A stretch of 64,000 bases of DNA. Source: Baekduia soli. Lineage in GTDB: Bacteria > Actinomycetota > Thermoleophilia > Solirubrobacterales > Solirubrobacteraceae. The notes beneath the pieces are model-generated. The model saw only the letters and a list, made by a program, of their open reading frames with translations. It had not been told where the DNA came from and did no database searches. Positions 45,468 through 53,814 of this stretch are shown here, piece after piece. The translations under genes and the position numbers were made by a program. Numbering within the stretch: the stretch's first letter is position 1; every line of letters begins with the position of its first letter. The DNA lies in contig NZ_CP042430.1 in assembly GCF_007970665.1 (NCBI RefSeq), forward strand, positions 3,596,001 through 3,660,000, written 5' to 3'.

Positions 45468-46033
45468 GCGCCGTCGCCGACCGCCCGCGCCGCGCCGACG
45501 CGCTGCGCAACCGCCTGGCCGTCATCCGGGCGGCCACCGAGGTCTTCGCCGAGAAGGGCCTGGAGGCCGGGATCCCCGAGGTCGCCGCGCGTGCCGGGGT
45601 CGGCCGGGCCACGGTCTACCGCAGCTTCCCCTCCAAGGAGCACCTCGTCGCCGCCGTGGCGGTGCAGCGCCTGGAGTGGGTCACCGAGATCGCCACCGCG
45701 GCCCTGCTCGCGCCCGACCCCGGGATCGCGCTGCAGTCGGTCATCGCGCAGATCGCCGAGCGCCAGGCGGGCGACTGCTCCGTCGCGGGCAGCATGGCCT
45801 CCGACAGCCACCTGCCCGACCTGGCCGCCGCGCGCGCGGCCACCAACGCCGCGCTGGCCGCCCTGGTCGAGCGCGCCCGCGACGCCGGGGCCGCGCGCCC
45901 GGACGCCACGGGCGACGACCTGCGGGTGCTGCTGACCGGCGTGGCCACCGTGCTGCGCGCCGACGGCCAGCGCGACCCGGCCGTGTGGCGCCGTTACGGC
46001 CGCCTCGTGGCCGACGCCCTGCGCGCACGCTGA
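45464..46033 (+). CDS. TetR-family transcriptional repressor
   Basis: The 189-residue product has an N-terminal TetR helix-turn-helix (about 18-65): IRAATEVFAEKGLEAGIPEV, then AARAGVGRATVYRSFPSKEH. An Ala-rich ligand/dimer domain follows. It is translationally coupled to the efflux pump, so it is probably the local repressor released by the pump's substrate. The inverted repeat at 43957-43980 is the candidate operator. Confidence 0.93.
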   Translation: MSAVADRPRRADALRNRLAVIRAATEVFAEKGLEAGIPEVAARAGVGRATVYRSFPSKEHLVAAVAVQRLEWVTEIATAALLAPDPGIALQSVIAQIAERQAGDCSVAGSMASDSHLPDLAAARAATNAALAALVERARDAGAARPDATGDDLRVLLTGVATVLRADGQRDPAVWRRYGRLVADALRAR

Positions 46034-46058
46034 CACCGCCGTCCACGCAGGGGCCGGA

Positions 46059-46079
46059 GGGCGCTCAGGGTCGGCGCCC
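46059..46079. terminator. Weak hairpin between convergent tetR and pdxT
   Basis: GGGCGC (46059-46064) pairs with GCGCCC (46074-46079) across a 9-base loop in the 67-base gap between convergent stops. There is no T-run on either strand, so terminator function is uncertain. Confidence 0.3.
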
Positions 46080-46100
46080 CGGGGGACGACGGCCTGGGCG

Positions 46101-46673
46101 TCAGGCGCTGCGCGCGGCGACGCGCTCGCGCACGCGCCCCAGGAACTGCTCGTGCAGGCGGCGCTCGCCGCTGAGCTCGGGGTGGAAGGCGACGACGACG
46201 ATGTCGCCCTCGCGCGCGGCGACGGGATGGCCGTCGACGGAGGCCAGGATCTCCACGCCGGGGCCGTGCTCCTCGATCCACGGGGCGCGGATGAACACCG
46301 CGTGCACCGGGTCGTCCAGGCCGGGGAGGTCGAGGTCGGCCTCGAACGAGCGGATCTGGCGCCCGAACGCGTTGCGGCGGGCCACGATGTCCATGAGCCC
46401 GAGGTGCTCGCGGTCGAGCATGATGAGCCCGGCGCACGTCCCGAGCACGGGCGCGCCGGCGCGCACGAGCGCCGACAGCGGCCCGGCGAGCCCCTCGCGA
46501 TCGATGCCCAGCGTCATCGTCGTCGACTCGCCCCCGGGCAGCACGAGGCCGTCGAGGCCGTCGAGGTCGGCGGCGACGCGGACCTCGCGGACCTCGGCCC
46601 CCAGCTCGCGCAGCAGCGCGACGTGCGCCGCGAACCCACCCTGCAGCGCCAGGACGCCGACCAGCGGCGCCAA
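46101..46673 (-). CDS. pdxT: Pyridoxal 5'-phosphate synthase glutaminase subunit PdxT
   Basis: Class I glutaminase that supplies ammonia to PdxS in the deoxyxylulose-independent vitamin B6 pathway. The 190-residue product has VGVLALQGGFAAHVALL at the start, VLPGGESTTMTLG near 44, the nucleophile Cys in APVLGTCAGLIML near 77, RNAFGRQIRSFEADLD, and the His-Glu in VVAFHPELSGE near 170. The only plausible start is TTG 46673, one base after the pdxS stop, so translation is probably coupled. Confidence 0.95.
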   Translation of the reverse strand: MAPLVGVLALQGGFAAHVALLRELGAEVREVRVAADLDGLDGLVLPGGESTTMTLGIDREGLAGPLSALVRAGAPVLGTCAGLIMLDREHLGLMDIVARRNAFGRQIRSFEADLDLPGLDDPVHAVFIRAPWIEEHGPGVEILASVDGHPVAAREGDIVVVAFHPELSGERRLHEQFLGRVRERVAARSA

Positions 46674-47558
46674 CTACCAGCCTCGGTTGGCCAGCACCTG
46701 GTCGGGCTGCAGCTTGCGCGCCTCCAGGGACTGCATCGCCTCGCCCAGGCCCTCGGAGACGGCGGCGACGCGCTCGGCGTCGGCGTAGTGCGTGGTGGCC
46801 TGCACGACCGCGCGGGCCATCGCCTCCGGGTTGGAGGACTTGAAGATCCCCGAGCCCACGAACACCGACTCGGCGCCCAGCTGCATCATCAGCGACGCGT
46901 CGGCCGGCGTGGCGATCCCGCCCGCGCTGAACAGTGGCACGGGCAGCTTGCCGGCGCGCGCGACCTCGCGGACGATGTCGTAGGGCGCCTGCAGCTCCTT
47001 GGCGGCAACGAACAGCTCGGCCTCGTCCAGCGTGCCCAGCCGGCGGATCTCGCCGGTGATCGACCGCATGTGGCGCACGGCCTCCACGACGTCGCCGGTG
47101 CCGGCCTCGCCCTTGGAGCGGATCATCGCCGCACCCTCGCCGATGCGCCGCAGCGCCTCGCCGAGGTTGGTCGCCCCGCACACGAACGGGATGCGGAACG
47201 CCCACTTGTCGATGTGGTGGGCCTCGTCGGCCGGCGTCAGGACCTCGGACTCGTCGATGTAGTCGACCTCGAGGGCCTGCAGCACCTGGGCCTCGGCGAA
47301 GTGCCCGATCCGCGCCTTGGCCATCACGGGGATGGTCACGGCCTCCTGGATGCCCTTGATCATGGAGGGGTCGCTCATGCGCGCGACGCCGCCGTCGCGG
47401 CGGATGTCGGACGGCACGCGCTCCAGCGCCATCACCGCCGCCGCGCCGGCGTCCTCGGCGATCTTCGCCTGCTCGGCGTCGACGACGTCCATGATGACGC
47501 CGCCCTTGAGCATCTCGGCCAGACCGGCCTTGACCCGGAACGTAGCTTCGTCTCGCAT
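46674..47558 (-). CDS. pdxS: Pyridoxal 5'-phosphate synthase subunit PdxS
   Basis: Forms PLP from ribose 5-phosphate, glyceraldehyde 3-phosphate and ammonia as a dodecameric barrel enzyme. The 294-residue product is highly conserved: [20 protein letters not shown] near the start, the Schiff-base Lys in [18 protein letters not shown] near 80, the second Lys in [20 protein letters not shown] near 148, and [20 protein letters not shown] near 210. ATG 47558 lies 8 bases after TATCAT (47567-47572), a strong -10-like hexamer. Confidence 0.98.
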   Translation of the reverse strand: MRDEATFRVKAGLAEMLKGGVIMDVVDAEQAKIAEDAGAAAVMALERVPSDIRRDGGVARMSDPSMIKGIQEAVTIPVMAKARIGHFAEAQVLQALEVDYIDESEVLTPADEAHHIDKWAFRIPFVCGATNLGEALRRIGEGAAMIRSKGEAGTGDVVEAVRHMRSITGEIRRLGTLDEAELFVAAKELQAPYDIVREVARAGKLPVPLFSAGGIATPADASLMMQLGAESVFVGSGIFKSSNPEAMARAVVQATTHYADAERVAAVSEGLGEAMQSLEARKLQPDQVLANRGW

Positions 47559-47566
47559 CCCGGACC

Positions 47567-47572
47567 ATGATA
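47567..47572 (-). promoter_or_regulatory. Putative -10 for pdxST
   Basis: TATCAT on the minus strand, 8 bases before the pdxS ATG, is one of the closest to consensus of the window's start-proximal hexamers. No convincing -35 is seen. Confidence 0.5.
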
Positions 47573-47669
47573 GGCGCCGCGGACCGCCGCCCGCAGTGCC
47601 GGGACGGCCGAACTCGCGCGCTCCGGTGCGCCGTTGTGCAGCAGCGCCACCCGGCGCGGCGCGCTGGTG

Positions 47670-48557
47670 CTACTTGAGCCGGAAGGCCTTGATGCGATCG
47701 GCGTACTGGTCGGCGTCGCGGCTGTAGACCCCGTAGGCCAGGGCCTGGATGATCGACAGCAGCGCCGTGTGCGAGCGCACGTAGGCCGGCGAGTTGCTCG
47801 AGTAGTACAGCTTGATCTGGGAGAGCTTGGCGACCTCGGACAGCGTCGCGTCGACGACCGACAGCGTGCGGGCCTTGCGATGGCGCGCCAGCTTCATGGC
47901 ACGCACGACGAGCGGGTGCGGGCGCCCGGCCGAGAGGCCGATGACCAGCGTGCCCTCGTCGATGCGGCCCAGGCGGCTCAGCGCCTCCTGCGACGGGCTG
48001 GCGACGATCTCGGCGCGCAGGTCCAGGAGCATGAGCAGGTGGCGCAGGTAGCTCGCGAAGAACGCCATCTGGTCCGTGCCGCAGACGAGCACGCGGTCGG
48101 CCTCGACGATCGCGTCGATCGCGGCCTCGACGTCGGAGCGCGAGACGCGGCGCGCGGTCTCCTCCACGTTCTGGTGGTCGGCGACGATCGCGGTCTCGAA
48201 CTCGTTCTGGTCGAGCGAGAACAGCGGCTCCGGCGATCCGGCCATCCCGACGCCCGCCGTCCCCGCCGCGACCTTGCGGCGGTACTCCTCCCGCGCGGCG
48301 TGCTGGAGCTCGGGGAAGCCCTCGAAGCCCAGCGCCTGGGAGAAGCGGACGACCGTCGAGCTCGAGGTGTTCGCGCGGCGGGCGAGCTCCTCGGCGGTCT
48401 GGAAGGCCACCTCATCGAGATGGTCGACGATGTATTGCGCGACGTCCTTCTGCGATCGCGAGAACTCGTCGAACCGCGCCTGGATGTACGCGGAAAGGGT
48501 CTGGTGGCCCCGCGCCTCGTGCGGCGGGGCAGTGATGGTCGCAGCCGTCCTCTTCAT
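47670..48557 (-). CDS. MurR/RpiR-family transcriptional regulator
   Basis: The 295-residue product has an N-terminal RpiR helix-turn-helix (about 20-95; SRSQKDVAQYIVDHLDEVAF and TSSSTVVRFSQALGFEGFPE) and a C-terminal SIS sugar-phosphate-binding domain (about 140-270; ADRVLVCGTDQMAFFASYLR and EGTLVIGLSAGRPHPLVVRA). The family responds to phosphosugars such as N-acetylmuramate 6-phosphate. It lies about 110 bases upstream of pdxS on the same strand; PLP synthesis uses pentose and triose phosphates, so a link is conceivable but unproven. ATG 48557 is the family-like start, with a weak ribosome site. Confidence 0.9.
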   Translation of the reverse strand: MKRTAATITAPPHEARGHQTLSAYIQARFDEFSRSQKDVAQYIVDHLDEVAFQTAEELARRANTSSSTVVRFSQALGFEGFPELQHAAREEYRRKVAAGTAGVGMAGSPEPLFSLDQNEFETAIVADHQNVEETARRVSRSDVEAAIDAIVEADRVLVCGTDQMAFFASYLRHLLMLLDLRAEIVASPSQEALSRLGRIDEGTLVIGLSAGRPHPLVVRAMKLARHRKARTLSVVDATLSEVAKLSQIKLYYSSNSPAYVRSHTALLSIIQALAYGVYSRDADQYADRIKAFRLK

Positions 48558-48858
48558 GGGCGGTCGGTCTTTCGACGCCGTGCGAGGAGAGTCCTCCCGA
48601 ATCCGCGCGACGGACCACGTCCGGGCCCGGAACGAGATCGCGCCCGGTCGGTGGACCGGGCGCGATGCTCGACAGCGCAGGCCCGCGTCGTTTCCGCCAG
48701 TGGGGCCTGCGGGACGAGGGATGTGGCGGGGGTATGGCGCCGAGTTGCGTCCCTCGTGTGTATCGACGGACGTGCCCGGCGCACCGCGGCGGGCAAACCG
48801 CGGCGCACCCGCCCTGTCCGGGGTGGGACGGCGGCCGCGGGGGTACCGTGCGGGCACC
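48558..48858. other. 301-base divergent gap with a strong inverted repeat
   Basis: No gene is seen. The main feature is a 13-bp perfect stem with a 4-base loop, ATCGCGCCCGGTC-GGTG-GACCGGGCGCGAT, at 48637-48666. It has the form of a terminator or mRNA hairpin, but it sits between divergent starts, so it may be a 5'-UTR structure of rpiR or an operator. AGGCCC/GGGCCT (48679-48708 region) is a looser repeat. TACCGT at 48844-48849 is a -10-like hexamer 9 bases before the FUSC gene start. I looked for a known riboswitch and could not support one. Confidence 0.45.
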
Positions 48859-49980
48859 GTGCGCTCCCGCGATGCCCTCGAAGTGGCCGCGGAGCGGTCG
48901 CGGGTCAGCCTCCGCGACCGCCTCGACCGCCTGCGCGCGCTCGGGCCCACGCTGGTGCTCGGAGCGCTGGCCGCCGGCGTCTCGTGGGAGATCGCCCGCC
49001 ACGTCGTCGGCGGGCGCGGGGCGTTCTTCGCCCCGGTCGCGGCGATCATCTCGCTGGGCCTGACCGTCGGCGCGCGCCTGGAGCGCGCGATCGAGCTCAT
49101 GGTCGGCGTGGCGCTGGGCATCGCCCTGGCCGACGTGCTCGTCCTCGAGCTCGGCTCGGGCCTGCCCCAGCTCGTCGCCATCGTGCTCCTGGCCACCGCG
49201 CTGGCCGTGTTCCTGGGCGGTGGGCCGCTCCTGGTCAACCAGATGGCGGTGTCGGCGATCCTCGTCGTCACGCTGCAGCCGCCCACGAACGGGCTCTCCT
49301 TCAGCCGCGCGGCCGACGCGCTCATCGGCTGCGGGGTGACGCTCGTGCTGAACTTCGTGATCCTTCCGATCGACCCGGTGCGCCTGGCGCGCCAGGAGGC
49401 CGAGCCCGTGCTGCGCGAGCTGGCCGGCGTCCTCGACGACGTCGCCGCGGCGCTCGGCGCCCGCGACCCCGACGGCGCGCGTGCCGCGCTGGTGCGCGCG
49501 CGGGCGATCGATGCCCATACCCAACGCTTCCTCGAGGCCCTGACCATCGGGCGCGAGACGGCCGCCGCAGCGCCGCAGCGCCGCAGCGCCCGGGGCCCGC
49601 TGGCCGTCTACAGCGAGGCCGGCGGCCAGCTCGACCTCGCCGTGCGCAACGTGCGGGTGCTGGCCCGCGGGGCGATGCGCGCCATCGACGTGGGCGACCG
49701 CGTCCCGCCCGGTGTCGTGGAGGCCGTCGGCGAGCTGCGCGAGGCCGTCGCCTGCCTGGACCCCTGGCTCGGGGACCCCGCGCGATCGGCCGCGGTCGTC
49801 GACCCCGCGGTGCGGGCGGCGCGGCGGGCCAGCGCGGTGCTCGAGCAGACCTCCAACCTGTCGGTGTCGGTCATCGTCGGCCAGATCCGCTCGACGGCCG
49901 TCGACCTGCTGCGGAGCACGGGGATGGCCCCCGACGAGGCGCGGGCGCGCATCCGCGGCACGGTGGCGCCCGGCATCTGA
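48859..49980 (+). CDS. FUSC-family membrane protein (aromatic acid exporter-like)
   Basis: The 373-residue product has an N-terminal block of about six hydrophobic segments (roughly 28-170) and a long soluble helical C-terminal part (180-373), the layout of half-size FUSC/ArAE proteins. Recognisable stretches are GGRGAFFAPVAAIISLGLTV near residue 52, GARLERAIELMVGVALGIAL near 73, and GPLLVNQMAVSAILVVTLQP. Family members export aromatic carboxylates or have unknown roles. Start is GTG 48859, nine bases after TACCGT. It is convergent with the diguanylate cyclase gene. Confidence 0.85.
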   Translation: MRSRDALEVAAERSRVSLRDRLDRLRALGPTLVLGALAAGVSWEIARHVVGGRGAFFAPVAAIISLGLTVGARLERAIELMVGVALGIALADVLVLELGSGLPQLVAIVLLATALAVFLGGGPLLVNQMAVSAILVVTLQPPTNGLSFSRAADALIGCGVTLVLNFVILPIDPVRLARQEAEPVLRELAGVLDDVAAALGARDPDGARAALVRARAIDAHTQRFLEALTIGRETAAAAPQRRSARGPLAVYSEAGGQLDLAVRNVRVLARGAMRAIDVGDRVPPGVVEAVGELREAVACLDPWLGDPARSAAVVDPAVRAARRASAVLEQTSNLSVSVIVGQIRSTAVDLLRSTGMAPDEARARIRGTVAPGI

Positions 49981-49995
49981 GGCGGCCGGGGCGGC

Positions 49996-51033
49996 TCAGG
50001 CCACGCGGACGGCCACGCGGTCCTTGCCGCGCGCCTTGGCCTCGAGCAGGCACTCGTCGGCCGCGCGGAAGAGCCCGGCGACCGAGCGGGCATCGCCCGG
50101 CGCGACGGCGATCCCCGCCGAGGCGGTCGTCGGCAGCGGCAAGCCCCAGGCGGCGGTGCGGACGGCGGCCACGAGGCGCTCGGCGACCTCGACGGCCTCG
50201 ACCTCCCCCGCCCCGGGCAGGATCACCGCGAACTCCTCGCCCCCGGTGCGGCACAGCACGTCGCCGGCCCGGACGCCCTCGCGCAGCACGGCGGCGAAGG
50301 CGACCAGGACGCGGTCGCCGACCCAATGGCCGTACTCGTCGTTGACGCGCTTGAAGTCGTCGACGTCGAGCAGCACGAGCCCGACGGGCGTCTCGTCGCG
50401 CTCGGCCCGGGCCAGCTCGTTGGCCAGGCGCTCGTGGAAGTGGCGGCGGTTGAAGAGGCCGGTGAGGTCGTCGGTCCGCGCCTGCGCGGAGAGCAGCTCT
50501 CGCCGCCGGGCGTTGTCGTAGGCCAGGGCGGCCAGCGTGGCGAAGCGGCGGATGAGCCGGGCCTCGTCGGGGGTGAAGCTGGGCGGGGCGTCGCCGAAGC
50601 CCGGCGCGACGGCCTCGCGCCACACGTTGAGTGTCCCGATGACGCGGTCGGCCACGATGAGCGGGCAGAAGACGATGGCCTCCTGGTCCTGCGGCGTGCC
50701 CTCGATGATGTAGCGGCCGAACCACGGGTGGCCGGGCTCGAGGTGCACGAGCTGGCCGGAGCGCACGACCTTGCCGGTGATCGAGTGGTCGATCTTGGGG
50801 GCGTCGGAGAGCGTCTCCTCGACGTACAGGCCCTCGGCGAAGACGGGGACGAGGCGCCGGCCCTCGGGGTCGACCTCGTAGACGGCCAGGCTCGTGAACG
50901 GCACGATGCCCTTCAGGGCGCCGGCCATCGCCAGCAGGGTCGCATCCAATGACTGCTCGGCGAGCACGCCGGCGACCGCGTCGATGATGGACTCGAGCCC
51001 GCGAACGACCCGGGTGGCGGCGACGTCGTGCAT
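49996..51033 (-). CDS. GAF-GGDEF protein, probable diguanylate cyclase
   Basis: Makes the second messenger c-di-GMP from two GTP. The 345-residue product has a GAF sensor domain (about 25-175; IVPFTSLAVYEVDPEGRRLV, PLIVADRVIGTLNVW) and a GGDEF domain (about 185-345). The active site is RTGGEEFAVILPGAGEVEAV near 275, and the metal/GTP segment LVLLDVDDFKRVNDEYGHWV is near 230, so catalysis should be intact. No RxxD inhibitory site precedes GGEEF. There is no membrane segment, so it is cytosolic. ATG 51033 has GGGGGAGG very close upstream; GTG 51048 is an alternative. Confidence 0.92.
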   Translation of the reverse strand: MHDVAATRVVRGLESIIDAVAGVLAEQSLDATLLAMAGALKGIVPFTSLAVYEVDPEGRRLVPVFAEGLYVEETLSDAPKIDHSITGKVVRSGQLVHLEPGHPWFGRYIIEGTPQDQEAIVFCPLIVADRVIGTLNVWREAVAPGFGDAPPSFTPDEARLIRRFATLAALAYDNARRRELLSAQARTDDLTGLFNRRHFHERLANELARAERDETPVGLVLLDVDDFKRVNDEYGHWVGDRVLVAFAAVLREGVRAGDVLCRTGGEEFAVILPGAGEVEAVEVAERLVAAVRTAAWGLPLPTTASAGIAVAPGDARSVAGLFRAADECLLEAKARGKDRVAVRVA

Positions 51034-51107
51034 GTCCTCCCCCGTCACATCGGCGCTGCCCGGACGGGGTTGAGCGTCCGATGTACGGCGGCGAACCGGA
51101 CGTGGAC

Positions 51108-51130
51108 GCACGACCCGGGGCGGGTCGTGC
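51108..51130 (-). terminator. Terminator-like hairpin after the lipoprotein gene
   Basis: GCACGACCC-GGGGC-GGGTCGTGC is a perfect 9-bp stem with a 5-base loop, 16 bases past the lipoprotein stop on the minus strand. No U-tract follows, as usual in such GC-rich genomes. Confidence 0.6.
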
Positions 51131-51146
51131 GCCTCCGCGCGGGGGG

Positions 51147-51827
51147 CTAGGCGGTGTTGACGGTGATCTTGGCGACGCCGATGACCAGGCCGGCCTTCAG
51201 CGCGTCGGTGCCGAACGTCGTGTCGAGCAGCTGGGCGGCCTCGGCCTTGAGCTTGACGGTCGTGCCCTGCAGGATCGCGGTGCCGTCGGCGCCGGTCTTC
51301 AGCGGCTGGAGCGTGCGGCCGTCGAGGAAGAACAGCGGGGCGCTGGCCGCGGCGGTCTTGCCGTCGACGGTGACCTTGCCCGTCAGCACCGACTTGCCCG
51401 GGTCGATGACGAAGTTCGTCAGCCGCACGACCTTGCCGCCGCCGGTGAGGCTCAGGCCGCTGCCGGCGTGATCGACCTCGCCCTGCACGTAGGGGCTGAT
51501 GGAGCCCGGCCTGTAGTACGTGACGTTGCCGCCCGTGATCGGGAACGAGGCGACACCGGCGCTGCTGATCTTCGCCGTGCCGATCGGAGCCGGGGCGAGC
51601 TTGAGGGTCTTCAGGGCGCCGACGAAGTCCGCGTCCAGGGCGACCTGCGTGGAGCGGCCCGAGAGCGTCGGGATGCTGGCCAGCGGCTTGACGGCGGCGG
51701 GGGCCGACGACGCGGCCGAGGAGCCGGTGGAGGAGGACGAGGCGGAGTCGTCGCTCGAGCCGCAGGCGCTGACGCCGAGGGCGGCGGCGCCGGACACGGC
51801 GAGCATGGTGATGATCTTGGTCTTCAT
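51147..51827 (-). CDS. Lipoprotein of unknown function
   Basis: The 226-residue product has a lipoprotein signal peptide, MKTKIITMLAVSGAAALGVS followed by the lipobox Cys of VSACGSS at residue 22. A Ser/Ala-rich linker to about 45 and a beta-rich globular domain follow (FPITGGNVTYYRPGSISPYV and LSLTGGGKVVRLTNFVIDPG). The domain resembles uncharacterised secreted proteins with an FPITGG...FVIDPG pattern, but I cannot name a family. It should be anchored on the outer face of the membrane. The start is clear from the signal peptide. A terminator-like hairpin follows. Confidence 0.85.
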   Translation of the reverse strand: MKTKIITMLAVSGAAALGVSACGSSDDSASSSSTGSSAASSAPAAVKPLASIPTLSGRSTQVALDADFVGALKTLKLAPAPIGTAKISSAGVASFPITGGNVTYYRPGSISPYVQGEVDHAGSGLSLTGGGKVVRLTNFVIDPGKSVLTGKVTVDGKTAAASAPLFFLDGRTLQPLKTGADGTAILQGTTVKLKAEAAQLLDTTFGTDALKAGLVIGVAKITVNTA

Positions 51828-51949
51828 GGTGGTGGTGTAACGGCGCTGACCGCTCGGCGGATGCCTCGATGGCGCGCCGCCGCTCCGCATCGGGCCCCGC
51901 GCGGAGTCGTGGCCGCGGCCCCGCGACGGACTGGTCCATGAGATGCGGC

Positions 51950-52071
51950 TCGCCGCGCTCGAGGCCCCGTGCATGCCGCCTCGGCGCGCTGGATCGCCTC
52001 CGCGGTATCGGCGCCGGCGCCGCGGCACGGCCGATGCCCTGCGTGGCCCCCGTGAGCAGCACGACGGTCGT
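51950..52071 (-). pseudogene. Possible remnant of a short-chain dehydrogenase N-terminus
   Basis: Just after the modC stop the minus strand encodes TTVVLLTGATQGIGRA, a near-perfect SDR nucleotide-binding start (TGxxxGIG). An ACG codon stands where ATG would be expected, 7 bases after a TAGGCT hexamer. The reading frame degenerates at once; a nearby frame gives GADTAEAIQRAEAA. This looks like a decayed or deleted SDR gene, but the stretch is too short to be sure. Confidence 0.35.
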
Positions 52072-52081
52072 GGGAGCGAGC

Positions 52082-53053
52082 CTACGCCCCCAGCACGTGG
52101 GCGCGGCGCACCACGCCGTGGGCGGGGCGGCCGGGCTCCAGGCCCTGCGCCGAGGCGGCCTCGCCCACCCAGCCGCCGACGCGGACCCGGACGCGGGTGC
52201 CCTCCAACGCCGTGCTCACGACGGTCCCCGAGAGCGTCCCGGGCGGCCCGGCGCCGGGGCGCACCTCGACGTCCCAGGGGTGGACGGCGACCTCGAGCTC
52301 GCCGCCGTCGCCGAGGCGCGGGCCGCCCGCGCCGGGGCGCCCGCGCACGACGCTCGCCCCCGTCAGCGCCGCGACGAAGCGGTCGGCCGGGGCGGCCAGC
52401 AGCTGCGCGGGGCTGCCGAGCTGGCGCAGGCGACCCTCGGCGATGACCGCGACGCGGCCCGCCAGCGCGGCCGCGTCGGCGAAGTCGTGGGTCACCAGCA
52501 CGGACGGGATCCCGAGGCCCGCGAGCTCGGCGGCCAGCTCGTCGCGGACGAGCACCCGCGTGTGGGCGTCCAGGGCCGCCAGCGGCTCGTCGAGCAGCAG
52601 GACGCGCGGTCGCCGCGCCAGCGCGCGGGCCAGCGCGACGCGCTGGCGCTCCCCTCCGCTCAGGCGCGCGGGGCGCTCGCCGGCCAGCTCGGCGATGCGC
52701 AGGCGCGCCAGCAGCGAGTCGACCATCGCGGCGTCGGCACCGGAGAACGCGACGTTGCGCGCCACCGTCAGGTGCGGGAACAGCGCGTGGTGCTGGGGCA
52801 CGTAGCCCACGGACCGGCGCTGGGCGTCGACGTCGATCGCGGGGCCGCCGCGGCCGCGATCGAACCACGTCTCGCCACCGCAGGCGATGTGCCCGCGGTC
52901 GGGCCGGTGCAGGCCGGCCACGGCGCGCAGCACCGTCGTCTTGCCCGACCCCGAGGGGCCGACGAGGGCCAGCACCTCCTCGCCGACGGCCAGGCTCAGC
53001 TCGACGGCGAAGGCGCGAAGCTCACACGTGATGTCGACGTCGAGGACCGCCAT
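52082..53053 (-). CDS. modC: Molybdate ABC transporter ATP-binding protein
   Basis: ATPase of a molybdate/tungstate importer. The 323-residue product has Walker A in ALVGPSGSGKTTVLRAVAGL near residue 32, the Q-loop VGYVPQHHALFPHL, the signature ARLSGGERQRVALARALARR near 128, Walker B in RVLLLDEPLAALDAHTR near 152, and the His switch in VLVTHDFADAAALA. The last ~70 residues form a MOP/TOBE-like regulatory domain (VRVRVGGWVGEAASAQGLEP). ATG 53053 lies 58 bases before the end of modB, a longer overlap than elsewhere here. Confidence 0.92.
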   Translation of the reverse strand: MAVLDVDITCELRAFAVELSLAVGEEVLALVGPSGSGKTTVLRAVAGLHRPDRGHIACGGETWFDRGRGGPAIDVDAQRRSVGYVPQHHALFPHLTVARNVAFSGADAAMVDSLLARLRIAELAGERPARLSGGERQRVALARALARRPRVLLLDEPLAALDAHTRVLVRDELAAELAGLGIPSVLVTHDFADAAALAGRVAVIAEGRLRQLGSPAQLLAAPADRFVAALTGASVVRGRPGAGGPRLGDGGELEVAVHPWDVEVRPGAGPPGTLSGTVVSTALEGTRVRVRVGGWVGEAASAQGLEPGRPAHGVVRRAHVLGA

Positions 53054-53814
53054 GTCTCCAGGAGCTTGTACGACAGCAGCACTCCCGCGCTGAGCGCCAC
53101 GAGCAGGACGCCCATGGCCACCGCCACGTCGAGGTTGCTGTCGAGCTCCTGGTAGACCGCCAGCGTCAGCGTCGTCGTGCGGCCCTGCACGTTGCCGGCG
53201 AAGATGATCGTCGCGCCGAACTCGCCCACTCCGCGGGCGAAGGCCAGCACCCAGCCGGCCACGAGGCCGCCGGAGGCGAGGGGCAGGACGACGCGCCAGA
53301 ACGTGCGCGTGCGTGACGCGCCGAGCGTGCGGGCCACATCGGTCAGGTCGCCGTCGACGGCCTCGAACGCGGCGACGGCCTGGCGCAGGTAGAACGGTGA
53401 GGCGACGAAGGCGACGGCGAGCACGACGGCCCACGGGCCGAAGGGCAGGACGACGCCCGCGCGCTGCAGCGCGTCGCCGAACAGGCCGCCCTGGGCGTAG
53501 GCGCTGAGCAACGCGATGCCCGCGACGGCGGGCGGCAGGACGAGCGGCAGCTCGCAGAGCGTCAGCACGAGCGCGCGGCCGGGAAACCGGCGCGTGGCCA
53601 GCAGCCACGCCGCGGGCGTCCCGAACCCGAGCACGAGCGCGTTGGCGGCCAGGTTCGCGCGCACGGTCACCCAGATCGCGTCGCGGACCACGCGCGTGCC
53701 CAGCAGCGACGGCAGGCGGCCCAGCGGCGCCTCGACGAGCAGCGCCGCCACCGGGACGACGAGGAACGCGACGACGACGCCCAGCGCCAGCGCGGTGCCG
53801 GCCCGGCGCGTCAC
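52996..53814 (-). CDS. modB: Molybdate ABC transporter permease
   Basis: The 272-residue product is a binding-protein-dependent permease with about five or six membrane segments. It has the EAA loop DLTDVARTLGASRTRTFWRV near 185 and the following LPLASGGLVAGWVLAFARGVG, with GEFGATIIFAGN typical of ModB. Start is GTG 53814, overlapping the modA stop in GTGA. The C-terminal ~20 residues (ETWRSSTSTSRVSFAPSPSS) read through the start of modC and look like an extension caused by loss of an earlier stop. Confidence 0.92.
   Translation of the reverse strand: MTRRAGTALALGVVVAFLVVPVAALLVEAPLGRLPSLLGTRVVRDAIWVTVRANLAANALVLGFGTPAAWLLATRRFPGRALVLTLCELPLVLPPAVAGIALLSAYAQGGLFGDALQRAGVVLPFGPWAVVLAVAFVASPFYLRQAVAAFEAVDGDLTDVARTLGASRTRTFWRVVLPLASGGLVAGWVLAFARGVGEFGATIIFAGNVQGRTTTLTLAVYQELDSNLDVAVAMGVLLVALSAGVLLSYKLLETWRSSTSTSRVSFAPSPSS

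Noticed and set aside
48558-48700. Riboswitch (glycine-like) in the rpiR-FUSC gap because of GAGGAGAGTCCTCCC
   Set aside because: The conserved glycine-aptamer core is not present and neither neighbouring gene is a glycine gene.
47634-50345. 903-codon open frame on the plus strand
   Set aside because: It shadows rpiR, the FUSC gene and the GGDEF gene in other frames; Arg/Pro-rich with no motif.
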